Source: Corynebacterium suedekumii
GTDB lineage: Bacteria > Actinomycetota > Actinomycetes > Mycobacteriales > Mycobacteriaceae
Reading direction: 5' to 3'
Assembly: GCF_030252185.1 (NCBI RefSeq)
Contig: NZ_CP126970.1
Span: 1,550,001 to 1,614,000 of the forward strand
Length of the DNA: 64,000 nucleotides
Below are positions 47,484 to 58,812 of this stretch, piece by piece. Made by a program: the position numbers and the translations under genes. Under the pieces are notes generated by a model that ran no database searches, was not told the DNA's origin, and was given only the letters and a program-made list of their open reading frames with translations. Each line of letters starts with the position of its first letter. Position 1 is the stretch's first letter.

Positions 47484-48810
47484 CTAGTGTGCCGCCGGCT
47501 TTCCGTCCGCTACGGCCATCTCCACCGGGGTGATCGGGAGCTCGTGGCGGGCGGCCTCTTCCCCTGAGGTCAGATCCACGACGACGAGCTCGTTGTTCTC
47601 CGCGTCCGTGACGTAGGCGTGGTCCCCGACGACCCGAAGGACCGGGCCCGGTTCCTGCCACTCGTCCTTCTCCTCCCACGCCGCAATGGCGGGAATGGCA
47701 CGGATGATCTCCCCGGACTCCGGGTCGATGACCTTGAGGTGCCCGTCATAGGTGAGGACGACCGCCTCACCGGCCGGGCCGCGGCCCAGGGAACGGAACC
47801 AGTAGGACGAACCCAGGTCGACGGTGCGCATGGTGGCGTTCCGGGTGTCGATGAGCGCGATCTCCGTCGGCCGCTCCAGCTCGGCATCCTCGTCCACCTT
47901 GTGGTCGCCGAGAATGATCGGGGAGTCGGCATGGCCAGCGAGGTTGCCGGAACGCTGGTACTCCGTGCCCGGATCGACCTTCCGGAAGTCGGTTCCGTCG
48001 AAGACGACCGGCCCGTTCTGGCAGCCGAAGACGACCGCACCCTCAGCGGCCATCGCCTCGCCGTGGATGCCGGGGCAGTCGTCGGTGTGGGCCTGGACCT
48101 TCTCCTTGGCGTCCCGGTACTCGATGCGCTGGCGGTTGTCCTCGTCGCCGACGGTGATGAGGACCGAGCCGTCCGCAAACGGCACCGCCACGCCGTGGTG
48201 CGGGGCGCCGGAGTCGACGACCACGCCCTCGGCCGGCCGGTATCCGGCGGCGACCTGGTCGGTGGCACGATCCGGGCGGTGCCGTCACCGTCGGAGAACA
48301 ACGCCGTCAGCCCCTCATTGACCACGACGTGTCCGGCCTCGGGCTCGTCGTCGGCGATGTCCGTGAGAGAGGGTCACCCGCGTAGTTGTGGGCGTGATCG
48401 CCGTGGGCGCGGGACTGCACGGCGGCGTCGAAGGCGAGGAAGCGGTCGCCGGCGGTGACCATGACGTGCCGGCCGTCGCCGGAGTTGTTCAGCCGCAGGA
48501 AGCCGTCGAGGTCGGTCTCTGAGACGGTCTCCCCGGTCTCCGAGTCGATGACCGTGATGCCGCCGTCGTGGGCGAGGATCACCCGCGGCACGATGGAGGC
48601 CACTTCCGTGAGCTGGGCCTGTTCCCCGGCGCCCTGGTCATGGTCATCGCCGTGGTCGTGGGTGCTGCTGCTGGCGGGGGACGCGGCGGAGGACTCCGTG
48701 GCGCCGGTGTCTGTGTCGGTGCCTGTGTCGGCGTTGGTGCAGGCGGCGAGCACGACGGCGGAGAGGAGGACAGGGGTGATGGCCCGGATCGGGCGGGAGA
48801 GAGTTGTCAT
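47484..48810 (-). pseudogene. His-rich secreted lipoprotein, AztD-like, two frameshifts
   Basis: Lipobox near the N-terminus (LLSAVVLAACTNAD), a His/Asp-rich segment (THDHGDDHDQGAGEQ), then beta-propeller-like repeats (GGITVIDSETGETVSETDLD and similar). It resembles AztD-type periplasmic zinc chaperones. Three frames must be joined: one base missing at the G3 run 48371-48373 and one at about 48266 (GTGGC, expected GTGGCC). ATG 48810 behind TAGGGT. A palindrome next to the promoter suggests metal control. AztD assignment by eye, moderate. Confidence 0.65.
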
Positions 48811-48842
48811 GCCGGATACCCTAACGATAATGGAAACCATTA
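48811..48842 (-). promoter_or_regulatory. Promoter and palindromic operator of the AztD-like gene
   Basis: Minus-strand -10 TAGGGT (48823-48818) 7 bases before the ATG at 48810. The perfect palindrome TAATGGAAACCATTA at 48828-48842 lies just upstream of it, between the -10 and -35 positions. It resembles Zur/Fur-type boxes. Confidence 0.55.
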
Positions 48843-48903
48843 GCAATTAGGGGACAGGGTGATGGGGTCATCCGTGGTCCGACCGCATAGAATGGCCAGC
48901 ACC

Positions 48904-50727
<1,824 letters not shown>

Positions 50728-51249
50728 ACGACGTGGGGACACGCCCCATGCATACGCGGGTGGGGACAGGTCGAACAGTCCGGGATCATCGAAGTCCGGT
50801 GGATCCTGAGCTGGTTTCCGGTTTCTGGCCCTGAGGGCAACGTTCCCCACCAGGCAGGAGGTCGTCAATGAGCTTCGACGTGGCTGACCTCCTCGGCTTC
50901 GCCGGTGGAGTCCTCAGCGCGTACCTGCTCTACCTCGGCACCAAGGTGAAAGTGAAGTCAGACAAGGAGGCGTCCCTGCCGGACGGGTGGGAGAACCTGA
51001 CCGGCGCGATGCAGGACTTTTTCGAGGCGCAGCTGGAGGAGCGGGATCGGGCTATCGCGGAGGATCGGGTGCGGATCGCGGAGCTCGAAGCCCGGGATGA
51101 GGAGCGCGGCGAGTACCTCGGGTGGGTGACGCAGATCATGCGGGGGATTGAGTCGTGGGCGGCGCGGGAGGGGCTGACGTTGCCGCCGCCAAGGGTGTCA
51201 GATGGTTTGTGTGTGAGGGATTCCCCTCACACCAAGGAGATGAACCAGA

Positions 51250-52578
51250 ATGACTACCGTGGCACGACGAAACCCAGAAGACTCCGCAAAGATCAAAGCG
51301 ATCGAGGAAAAGCTGCTGGCCAATCCTGAGATGGCGAAACTGATCGACGAGCTCGGCACCTCCACAACGGATGCCAACGATCTCGTCCGGGGCCTGCTCC
51401 AGGCCTCGATCAACCGCGGCCTCAACGCCGAGATGGATGCCCACCTCGGCTACCAGCACGGTGACCGGGACAGCAAGGAAGCCGCTGGTCAGAACAATTC
51501 CCGTAACGGTTCCTACCCCAAGCGGGTCGATTCGAACTACGGACCGGTCGATGTCGCTGTTCCCAGGGACCGTGACGGATCCTTCCTGCCGACAATGGTG
51601 CCCAAAGGATCCCGCCGGCTGACCGACGTCGACGACATGATCATCAGTCTCTATGCCGGTGGCATGACCGTCCGAGACATCCAGCACCACATGGTCACCG
51701 CCATGGGCGTGGACATCTCCCATGAAACAATCTCCGCGATCACCGATGCGGTCCTCGAGGAGGTGCTGATCTGGCAGAACCGCCAACTCGAGGAGTTCTA
51801 CCCCGTGATCTTCCTCGATGCGTTACGCATCAAAGTCCGTGACGGGGGCCGGGTGGTCAACAAATCCGCGTACCTGGCTATCGGGGTGGACATGGACGGG
51901 ATCAAACACATCCTCGGTATCTGGCTGGCGAAAGAGGAAGGAGCCTCGTTCTGGGCCCAGGTGTGCGCCAACCTCGCTACCCGCGGCGTACACGATGTGT
52001 TTATCGTGTGCTGCGACGGGCTCAAGGGCCTGCCGGAGGCTGTGGAAGCCACCTGGCCGGATTCGATGGTCCAGACCTGTGTCGTCCATCTGATCAGGGC
52101 AGCGAACCGGTGGGTGGCCTACGGAGATCGCAAAGCGGTGTCCGCCCAGCTGAAGAAGATCTACACCGCCCCCACCGAGCAGACCGCTCTGGCGGCGTTG
52201 GCGGAGTTCGAGGCCTCCGAGCTGGGGGAAAAGTACCCGCAGTCAGTCAAGGTGTGGCGCGATGCGTGGGACCGGTTCATCCCGTTCCTGGAGTTTCCTC
52301 CCATGGCCCGGAAGGTGATCTACACCACGAACTCGATTGAGTCGATGAACAACGAGCTGCGCAAAGCCACCCGGAATCGGGTGCAGTTTACCAACGATGA
52401 GTCCGCGATCAAAACCTTGTGGTTGATGATCTGCAACATCGAGGACAAACGGGCCGCCAAGCGCGCTAAGCAGGGTAAACGGGTCGCGGCTACCAGTGGC
52501 CGGCTGATCGAGGGCAGGCGGGTGACGAACTGGAAGCAGGCCATCAACCAGATGTCTGTGGCCTACCCGGACCGCTGA
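51250..52578 (+). pseudogene. IS256-family transposase, copy 1, end displaced
   Basis: 442 residues, cut at VAYPDR by the insertion of copy 2; the true end FEPYL lies after copy 2. DDE core present: VIFLDALRIKV, VFIVCCDGLKGLP and NSIESMNNELRK. A stop arises right at the junction (TGA in CTGAGG), so only five residues are lost and it may keep activity. Only single-base differences from copy 2 are seen. Confidence 0.88.
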
Positions 52579-54015
52579 GGGTGTCAGATGGTTTGTGTGT
52601 GAGGGATTCCCCTCACACCAAGGAGATGAACCAGAATGACTACCGTGGCACGACGAAACCCAGAAGACTCCGCAAAGATCAAAGCGATCGAGGAAAAGCT
52701 GCTGGCCAATCCTGAGATGGCGAAACTGATCGACGAGCTCGGCACCTCCACAACGGATGCCAACGATCTCGTCCGGGGCCTGCTCCAGGCCTCGATCAAC
52801 CGCGGCCTCAACGCCGAGATGGATGCCCACCTCGGCTACCAGCACGGTGACCGGGACAGCAAGGAAGCCGCTGGTCAGAACAATTCCCGTAACGGTTCCT
52901 ACCCCAAGCGGGTCGATTCGAACTACGGACCGGTCGATGTCGCTGTTCCCAGGGACCGTGACGGATCCTTCCTGCCGACAATGGTGCCCAAAGGATCCCG
53001 CCGGCTGACCGACGTCGACGACATGATCATCAGTCTCTATGCCGGTGGCATGACCGTCCGAGACATCCAGCACCACATGGTCACCGCCATGGGCGTGGAC
53101 ATCTCCCATGAAACAATCTCCGCGATCACCGATGCGGTCCTCGAGGAGGTGCTGATCTGGCAGAACCGCCAACTCGAGGAGTTCTACCCCGTGATCTTCC
53201 TCGATGCGTTACGCATCAAAGTCCGTGACGGGGGCCGGGTGGTCAACAAATCCGCGTACCTGGCTATCGGGGTGGACATGGACGGGATCAAACACATCCT
53301 CGGTATCTGGCTGGCGAAAGAGGAAGGAGCCTCGTTCTGGGCCCAGGTGTGCGCCAACCTCGCTACCCGCGGCGTACACGATGTGTTTATCGTGTGCTGC
53401 GACGGGCTCAAGGGCCTGCCGGAGGCTGTGGAAGCCACCTGGCCGGATTCGATGGTCCAGACCTGTGTCGTCCATCTGATCAGGGCAGCGAACCGGTGGG
53501 TGGCCTACGGAGATCGCAAAGCGGTGTCCGCCCAGCTGAAGAAGATCTACACCGCCCCCACCGAGCAGACCGCTCTGGCGGCGTTGGCGGAGTTCGAGGC
53601 CTCCGAGCTGGGGGAAAAGTACCCGCAGTCAGTCAAGGTGTGGCGCGATGCGTGGGACCGGTTCATCCCGTTCCTGGAGTTTCCTCCCATGGCCCGGAAG
53701 GTGATCTACACCACGAACTCGATTGAGTCGATGAACAACGAGCTGCGCAAAGCCACCCGGAATCGGGTGCAGTTTACCAACGATGAGTCCGCGATCAAAA
53801 CCTTGTGGTTGATGATCTGCAACATCGAGGACAAACGGGCCGCCAAGCGCGCTAAGCAGGGCAAACGGGTCGCGGCTACCAGTGGCCGGCTGATCGAGGG
53901 CAGGCGGGTGACGAACTGGAAGCAGGCCATCAACCAGATGTCTGTGGCCTACCCGGACCGCTTCGAGCCCTACCTCTAATAATCACGCCCCACACACAAA
54001 CAACTTGACACGCTC
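52577..54015 (+). mobile_element. IS256-family element, copy 2
   Basis: 1439 bases, GAGGGTGTCAGATGG to TTGACACGCTC. Target duplication GGACCGCT at 52569-52576 and 54016-54023, taken from the 3' end of the copy 1 transposase gene. The youngest part of this nest. Confidence 0.92.
52636..53979 (+). CDS. IS256-family transposase, copy 2
   Basis: 447 residues, complete. Begins MTTVARRNPEDSAKIKAIEE; the DDE residues are in FLDALRIKVRDGG, CCDGLKGLPEAV and the C-terminal NSIESMNNELRKAT. AAGGAG precedes the ATG. This is the only intact copy of the three, so it is the likely source of transposition. Confidence 0.95.
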   Translation: MTTVARRNPEDSAKIKAIEEKLLANPEMAKLIDELGTSTTDANDLVRGLLQASINRGLNAEMDAHLGYQHGDRDSKEAAGQNNSRNGSYPKRVDSNYGPVDVAVPRDRDGSFLPTMVPKGSRRLTDVDDMIISLYAGGMTVRDIQHHMVTAMGVDISHETISAITDAVLEEVLIWQNRQLEEFYPVIFLDALRIKVRDGGRVVNKSAYLAIGVDMDGIKHILGIWLAKEEGASFWAQVCANLATRGVHDVFIVCCDGLKGLPEAVEATWPDSMVQTCVVHLIRAANRWVAYGDRKAVSAQLKKIYTAPTEQTALAALAEFEASELGEKYPQSVKVWRDAWDRFIPFLEFPPMARKVIYTTNSIESMNNELRKATRNRVQFTNDESAIKTLWLMICNIEDKRAAKRAKQGKRVAATSGRLIEGRRVTNWKQAINQMSVAYPDRFEPYL

Positions 54016-54150
54016 GGACCGCTTCGAGCCCTACCTCTAATAATCACGCCCCACACACAAACAACTTGACACGCTCCCGCCGCCGTTCAAGAACTTTCAG
54101 GAGTGGCGGCGTGACCGCCCGCATATCCGTAACCCGCCGCCCTAACCCCT

Positions 54151-54178
54151 CGCCCCGCACCGTGATGGTGCGGGGCGC
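54151..54178 (+). terminator. Terminator after the split phage-like gene
   Basis: CGCCCCGCACC and GGTGCGGGGCG form a perfect 11-bp stem around GTGATG-type loop bases, followed by CTTTCG. It lies 6 bases after the restored stop codon of the phage-like gene. Confidence 0.7.
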
Positions 54179-54205
54179 TTTCGTCATTCCTGGGGTGGCC
54201 ACGGG

Positions 54206-54403
54206 CCGGGACCATGCTCATCCAGCCACGCTCTCCGCGACCACGACGCCTACATGCAAGTCCTCTGGTACTTCGACCCCACCGCACCCGGCGCCCGCCA
54301 ACCCGGCAGCTTCAGCCACCACCTCATCCAAGCCTTCGCCCGCGCCGACATCACCAACGCCCTCACTTCCGCCCACGCCTACCTGGAAAGAACCACCCCA
54401 TGA
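54206..54403 (+). pseudogene. Phage-like gene remnant, C-terminal part
   Basis: A frame ending at 54403 reads HALRDHDAYMQVLWYFDPTA, then PGSFSHHLIQAFARADITNA and AHAYLERTTP. Short proteins with PGSF...LIxAFARAD occur in actinobacterial prophages. No good start codon precedes the conserved part; the first internal ATG is at 54254. Its TGA overlaps the ATG of the next gene. Confidence 0.45.
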
Positions 54404-54528
54404 CCACCCTGACCATCGGCCCACTCATCCTCGGTCTACTCACCGCCATCACCCTCCATGGGTCTGGTGCAGGAACTGGTGACATCGAGCGTGGCTAGCC
54501 GAGAGGGCTGGCCTGGAAGGATGTCATC

Positions 54529-54822
54529 ATGCCCAAGCCGTTCCCCAAGGAGTTCCGCGACGACGTGATCCGCGTGGCGGAGAATCGTGATCCGGAAGTG
54601 ACGCTCGCGCAGATCGCGAAGGACTTCGGCGTCCATGTCGGAACTCTCGATAAGTGGATGCGGCAGGCCCGCATCGAGGCCGGCGAACAGCCGGGTGAGA
54701 CGAAGCAGGAGTCCGTGGAGTTGCGTGATCTCCGTAAGCGCAATCGCCTCCTCGAGCAGGAGGTCGAGGTCCTGCGCCGCGCGACCGCGTATCTGTCTCA
54801 GGCTCATCTGCCGGGAAAATGA
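54529..54822 (+). CDS. IS3-family OrfA, copy A
   Basis: 97 residues: helix-turn-helix (PKPFPKEFRDDVIRVAENRD, IAKDFGVHVGTLDKWMRQAR) and a leucine zipper (LRKRNRLLEQEVEVLRRATA). An A4 run at its end (GGGAAAATGA) is a likely -1 frameshift site joining it to orfB. Confidence 0.93.
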   Translation: MPKPFPKEFRDDVIRVAENRDPEVTLAQIAKDFGVHVGTLDKWMRQARIEAGEQPGETKQESVELRDLRKRNRLLEQEVEVLRRATAYLSQAHLPGK

Positions 54823-55721
54823 TGTACCCGCTCGTTTCCGAGCTCGCCGCGGACGGGATTCCTGTCGTGGTGTCGTGTCGGGTATTGAAGCTCGCTCGTC
54901 AGCCGTACTACCGCTGGCTGAACAACCCCGTCACAAGGCGGGAGTTGGAGGAGGCGTATCGCGCGAACGCGCTGTTCAATGCTCACCGTGACGACCCGGA
55001 GTTCGGGTATCGGCTCCTCGCCGACGAAGCCCGCGACGAGGGCGAGCCGATGGCGGATCGGACGGCGTGGCGGATCGCATCGTTGAACGGCTGGTGGAGT
55101 GTGTTCGGGAAGAAGCGGAGCAAGAACGGCAAGAAGCCTGGCCCTGCTGTTCATGATGATCTCTGTGTCGTCATCGACGAGCGCGGCCGGGAGCGCCACC
55201 AGTTCGTCGCTTCCCGACCGAACCAGCTCTGGCTAACCGACATCACGGAACACAAAACGAGCGAAGGCCGACTTTATCTTTGCGCGGTCAAGGATGCGTT
55301 CAGCGGCCGGATCGTGGGCTACTCGATCGACTCGCGCATGAAGGCATCTCTCGCGGTTCGCGCTGTCCGCAACGCCGCCCGGATGCGCGGAAACGTGAAC
55401 GGCTGCATCGTTCATTCGGACAGAGGGTCGCAGTTTCGAAGCAGGAAGCTGCGCCGCGAACTCGCTACCCATAATCTCGTCGGCTCGATGGGCAGGGTTG
55501 CTTCTTGCGGCGACAACGCGGCGATGGAATCGTTCTTCAGCCTGCTGCAGAAGAACGTCCTGAACCGGCGCTCCTGGGCCACCCGCGAACAGCTGCGCAT
55601 CGCGATCGTGACCTGGATCGAGCGGACCTATCACCGGCGACGTCGACAGGTCCGCCTGGGCCGTTTGACGCCCATCGAGTTCGAGACCATCATGAACAAC
55701 GACCTGGCCCTCGCGGCCTAA
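54819..55721 (+). CDS. IS3-family OrfB transposase, copy A
   Basis: 300 residues. Integrase core: LWLTDITEHKT (Asp), CIVHSDRGSQF (Asp) and DNAAMESFFSLLQKNVLN (Glu). The ATG overlaps the orfA stop. Intact, unlike copy B. Confidence 0.94.
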   Translation: MMYPLVSELAADGIPVVVSCRVLKLARQPYYRWLNNPVTRRELEEAYRANALFNAHRDDPEFGYRLLADEARDEGEPMADRTAWRIASLNGWWSVFGKKRSKNGKKPGPAVHDDLCVVIDERGRERHQFVASRPNQLWLTDITEHKTSEGRLYLCAVKDAFSGRIVGYSIDSRMKASLAVRAVRNAARMRGNVNGCIVHSDRGSQFRSRKLRRELATHNLVGSMGRVASCGDNAAMESFFSLLQKNVLNRRSWATREQLRIAIVTWIERTYHRRRRQVRLGRLTPIEFETIMNNDLALAA

Positions 55722-55945
55722 CCAGAACTGTCACCAGTCCCTGCACCAGACCCCATGTCGCGGCAAGCAAGATGCTCAGAATCCAGGACGAACTAGACCA
55801 CACCCACGCCATCGCTCACGCAGCCCTCACCGCCCTGGAGCTCCACCTCCAAGGCAAGGCCGTCCAGATCCTGCATCTACCACTCCGCAACACCCCCGAA
55901 GAGCAATAAAAACCGTGCCCAGCCCCGTAGCGAACTCCCACGCTC

Positions 55946-55957
55946 TACCATGAGAAA
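55946..55957 (+). promoter_or_regulatory. Leaderless promoter of the GHKL/nuclease gene
   Basis: TACCAT at 55946-55951 and 6 bases to the GTG at 55958. No Shine-Dalgarno is present, in line with a leaderless message. It shows the gene has its own promoter. Confidence 0.45.
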
Positions 55958-57931
55958 GTGACTACTTTGACCATTCAAGCAGGTGGAGACCATATCCAGC
56001 GCCTTTCCGGACAAGGCTCTCCGGAAAAAGCTCTAGTCGAGCTTGTGTGGAACGCCCTCGACGCAGAAGCCACCAAAGTCGATGTCATCGTCGACCGAAA
56101 CGACATCAACGGCATTGATGCGATCACCGTTAAAGACAACGGTCACGGCTTCAACAGCCACGAGGCACGCGGCGACTTCGGCAACATCGGCGATTCTTGG
56201 AAACGAAAAAACACTAAAACCAAGAATCACATGAGAGCCCTACACGGCAGTAAAGGCCAGGGGCGCATCCGTGGTTTCGCCCTCGGCACCGAGATTCACT
56301 GGGACAGCATCGCCAGGGCCGTAGCCGGCGGGTTTGAACGCACCACCGTTAAGGCCAATTCAGCCAGCCTAGCCCAGGTAACGATCTCATCCGAAGCACT
56401 TGAAGGCGAACACTGTGAAACTGGGACCAGTTTCACCGCAGAGAACAAGAGCCAAAGGACGTTGCCTCAGCTGGATTCCGGCGAGGCTAAGTCAGAACTC
56501 CTGGAGTCCTTTGCACCTCTGCTCATTGCGGAACCTGACCTGGTCATAAACTACGACGGCGAACGGCTCGACCCGAAGAGCAACATCCACGACGATAAAA
56601 CACTAGTGGTGGAGTTCGGAAACGACGATCAGACCGCCCAACTTCGGGTCATCCGATGGAAGGCCGGTAAGCACCGCCGTATCCTGTTCGGCCCTACATC
56701 CGAGCACTTCATTGAACAACTCAACGACAGTGAAGGCTACAGTTCATACGCTTATACCGCCTACGCTTCTTCACAAGTGCTGAACGCGGACAATGCAAAA
56801 GACCTTGTCCTCGACGCGGTGGAAGGCTCGGAAGCTCCGTTGCTCCACTGTAAGGAAGCAGTCCTAACAACCCTTCATTCTTACCTTCGCACCAAGGCCT
56901 CAGAGGAACGCGAAAGACGCGTCTCGGATTGGAAGGAAAAGGGTGTTTACCCGTATGAGGGGACTCCAAAGAACAGGGCAGAACAAACTGAGAGGGCCGT
57001 ATTCGACACCATTGCAGGGGCCATTTCCGACCAAATCCCCCGAGGCAAGGAAAGAGCCAAACTTACCCTCGACCTGCTAAAGACCTCGATGCAGAGCGAC
57101 CCAGATAGCCTAAATAGGATTCTCTCTGAAGTAGTCAGCCTCTCTGAACGCGACCGCCAAGCGCTAGACATTCTGCTAAGAGAAACGACGCTGCCCAACA
57201 TCATCCAGTCTGCCAACACTGTGTCTCGTAGATACAAAGTCCTAGCAGGATTGGAGAAGTTGGTCCTCAGTGGAGCCGATTCCAAACCTGTGAAAGAACG
57301 TCAGCATCTCCACATGATACTGGAAAACGAACTGTGGATATTTGGGGAAGGCTACTCAACAATGACGTCCGAAAGAGCCCTGACGAACCTGCTGCGCGAG
57401 CATCTTAAGCTCTCCGGACTCCCCGCGGACTCGGCGGAACCGGTGAAGACACTAGAAGGAAAGGCCGGTCGAACTGATCTCCACTTCGCGGTTCAAAACC
57501 GAGAGCATGACCGGACTAGGCACCTGATTGTCGAACTCAAACGACCATCCGTTAGTGCCACCAAGGAAGAACTTTCACAGGTTAGCAATTACGGAACTGC
57601 CATAGCTGAGGACCCGGCCTTCCGGGCTGGACAAAGCGAATGGGACATCGTGTTGGTAGTAAGTAACTTCGGGCGCGGCGTTCTGCGTGAAATCACAGAC
57701 AAGAACACCGGGATGTTCAACGAGTACAACGAACCCGGGGAACCACACGTACGGATGTTTGTCCGCTCGTGGGCGACGATAATCGACGAAAATCGTCGGC
57801 GGCTCGACTTCATGAACAGGTCCCTCAAGATCAATCCAGACAGCGACGAAGGCCTCAACTACCTAAAGGACCTCTACCCGGACTACCTCCCCGCCGAAAT
57901 CCTTCAAGAAGGAACGAACGAAGTTGCCTAG
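55958..57931 (+). CDS. GHKL ATPase fused to a Shedu-like PD-(D/E)XK nuclease domain
   Basis: 657 residues, soluble. N-terminal GHKL (Hsp90/MutL-type) ATPase: N box ALVELVWNALDAEATKVDV (Glu28, Asn32, Asp35), DNGHGFN (60-66) and HGSKGQGRIRGFALG (96-110). Middle: helical region of about 300 residues. C-terminus: ENELWIFGEGYS (about 455), RTDLHF with Asp507 and HLIVELKRPS with Glu526-x-Lys528, then QVSNYG; this is the layout of Shedu (DUF4263) nucleases. Base use is visibly more AT-rich than the neighbours, so it was acquired. It stands alone in a prophage-like remnant. Probably a single-gene anti-phage system; function is inference. Confidence 0.75.
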   Translation: MTTLTIQAGGDHIQRLSGQGSPEKALVELVWNALDAEATKVDVIVDRNDINGIDAITVKDNGHGFNSHEARGDFGNIGDSWKRKNTKTKNHMRALHGSKGQGRIRGFALGTEIHWDSIARAVAGGFERTTVKANSASLAQVTISSEALEGEHCETGTSFTAENKSQRTLPQLDSGEAKSELLESFAPLLIAEPDLVINYDGERLDPKSNIHDDKTLVVEFGNDDQTAQLRVIRWKAGKHRRILFGPTSEHFIEQLNDSEGYSSYAYTAYASSQVLNADNAKDLVLDAVEGSEAPLLHCKEAVLTTLHSYLRTKASEERERRVSDWKEKGVYPYEGTPKNRAEQTERAVFDTIAGAISDQIPRGKERAKLTLDLLKTSMQSDPDSLNRILSEVVSLSERDRQALDILLRETTLPNIIQSANTVSRRYKVLAGLEKLVLSGADSKPVKERQHLHMILENELWIFGEGYSTMTSERALTNLLREHLKLSGLPADSAEPVKTLEGKAGRTDLHFAVQNREHDRTRHLIVELKRPSVSATKEELSQVSNYGTAIAEDPAFRAGQSEWDIVLVVSNFGRGVLREITDKNTGMFNEYNEPGEPHVRMFVRSWATIIDENRRRLDFMNRSLKINPDSDEGLNYLKDLYPDYLPAEILQEGTNEVA

Positions 57932-58056
57932 TTCACCATTCCAACTAGCCGCCTACTTTTCCACCCCACGACGTTAGCCTGAGTGACGGGTCTGGTGCAG
58001 GAACTGGTGACATCGAGCGTGGCTAGCCGAGAGGGCTGGCCTGGAAGGATGTCATC

Positions 58057-58350
58057 ATGCCCAAGCCGTTCCCCAAGGAGTTCCGCGACGACGTGATCCG
58101 CGTGGCGGAGAATCGTGATCCGGAAGTGACGCTCGCGCAGATCGCGAAGGACTTCGGCGTCCATGTCGGAACTCTCGATAAGTGGATGCGGCAGGCCCGC
58201 ATCGAGGCCGGCGAACAGCCGGGTGAGACGAAGCAGGAGTCCGTGGAGTTGCGTGATCTCCGTAAGCGCAATCGCCTCCTCGAGCAGGAGGTCGAGGTCC
58301 TGCGCCGCGCGACCGCGTATCTGTCTCAGGCTCATCTGCCGGGAAAATGA
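58057..58350 (+). CDS. IS3-family OrfA, copy B
   Basis: 97 residues, same sequence as copy A OrfA (PKPFPKEFRDDVIRVAENRD, then a helix-turn-helix and a leucine zipper). Intact, but the partner orfB is broken. Confidence 0.93.
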   Translation: MPKPFPKEFRDDVIRVAENRDPEVTLAQIAKDFGVHVGTLDKWMRQARIEAGEQPGETKQESVELRDLRKRNRLLEQEVEVLRRATAYLSQAHLPGK

Positions 58351-58812
58351 TGTACCCGCTCGTTTCCGAGCTCGCCGCGGACGGGATTCCTGTCGTGGTG
58401 TCGTGTCGGGTATTGAAGCTCGCTCGTCAGCCGTACTACCGCTGGCTGAACAACCCCGTCACAAGGCGGGAGTTGGAGGAGGCGTATCGCGCGAACGCGC
58501 TGTTCAATGCTCACCGTGACGACCCGGAGTTCGGGTATCGGCTCCTCGCCGACGAAGCCCGCGACGAGGGCGAGCCGATGGCGGATCGGACGGCGTGGCG
58601 GATCGCATCGTTGAACGGCTGGTGGAGTGTGTTCGGGAAGAAGCGGAGCAAGAACGGCAAGAAGCCTGGCCCTGCTGTTCATGATGATCTCTGTGTCGTC
58701 ATCGACGAGCGCGGCCGGGAGCGCCACCAGTTCGTCGCTTCCCGACCGAACCAGCTCTGGCTAACCGACATCACGGAACACAAAACGAGCGAAGGCCGAC
58801 TTTATCTTTGCG

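Larger units (their letters stand above)
51191..54076 (+). mobile_element. IS256-family element, copy 1 (contains copy 2)
   Basis: Left end AAGGGTGTCAGATGG, right end TTGACACGCTC. Flanked by CCGCCGCC at 51183-51190 and 54077-54084. Copy 2 sits inside its last part; without it, copy 1 is 1439 bases. Copy 1's final 53 bases are displaced to 54024-54076. Confidence 0.9.
50868..54145 (+). pseudogene. Phage-like small membrane/coiled-coil protein, split by IS256
   Basis: Exonic parts 50868-51190 and 54085-54145. Removing the IS256 pair with one CCGCCGCC duplication restores 127 codons: an N-terminal helix (DLLGFAGGVLSAYLLYLGTK), a coiled coil (EAQLEERDRAIAEDRVRIAE) and the end LTLPPPFKNFQEWRRDRPHI. 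Such proteins are common near the lysis or tail end of actinophages. GGAGGT precedes the ATG. A terminator follows the restored stop. It marks the left side of island 2. Confidence 0.65.
54460..55753 (+). mobile_element. IS3-family element, copy A
   Basis: 1294 bases. Inverted repeats GGGTCTGGTGCAGGAACTGG (left) and the matching right end (GGGTCTGGTGCAGGGACTGG read inward). Target duplication CAT at 54457-54459 and 55754-55756. Identical in layout to copy B at 57988. Confidence 0.92.
54400..55909 (+). pseudogene. Small membrane protein split by IS3
   Basis: Parts 54400-54459 and 55757-55909. With one CAT duplication removed, 70 codons are restored: MTTLTIGPLILGLLTAITLH + VAASKMLRIQDELDHTHAIA and onward to RNTPEEQ. 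One helix at the N-terminus, then a soluble tail. Start overlaps the preceding stop (ATGA). Probably a phage-encoded membrane peptide. Confidence 0.6.
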
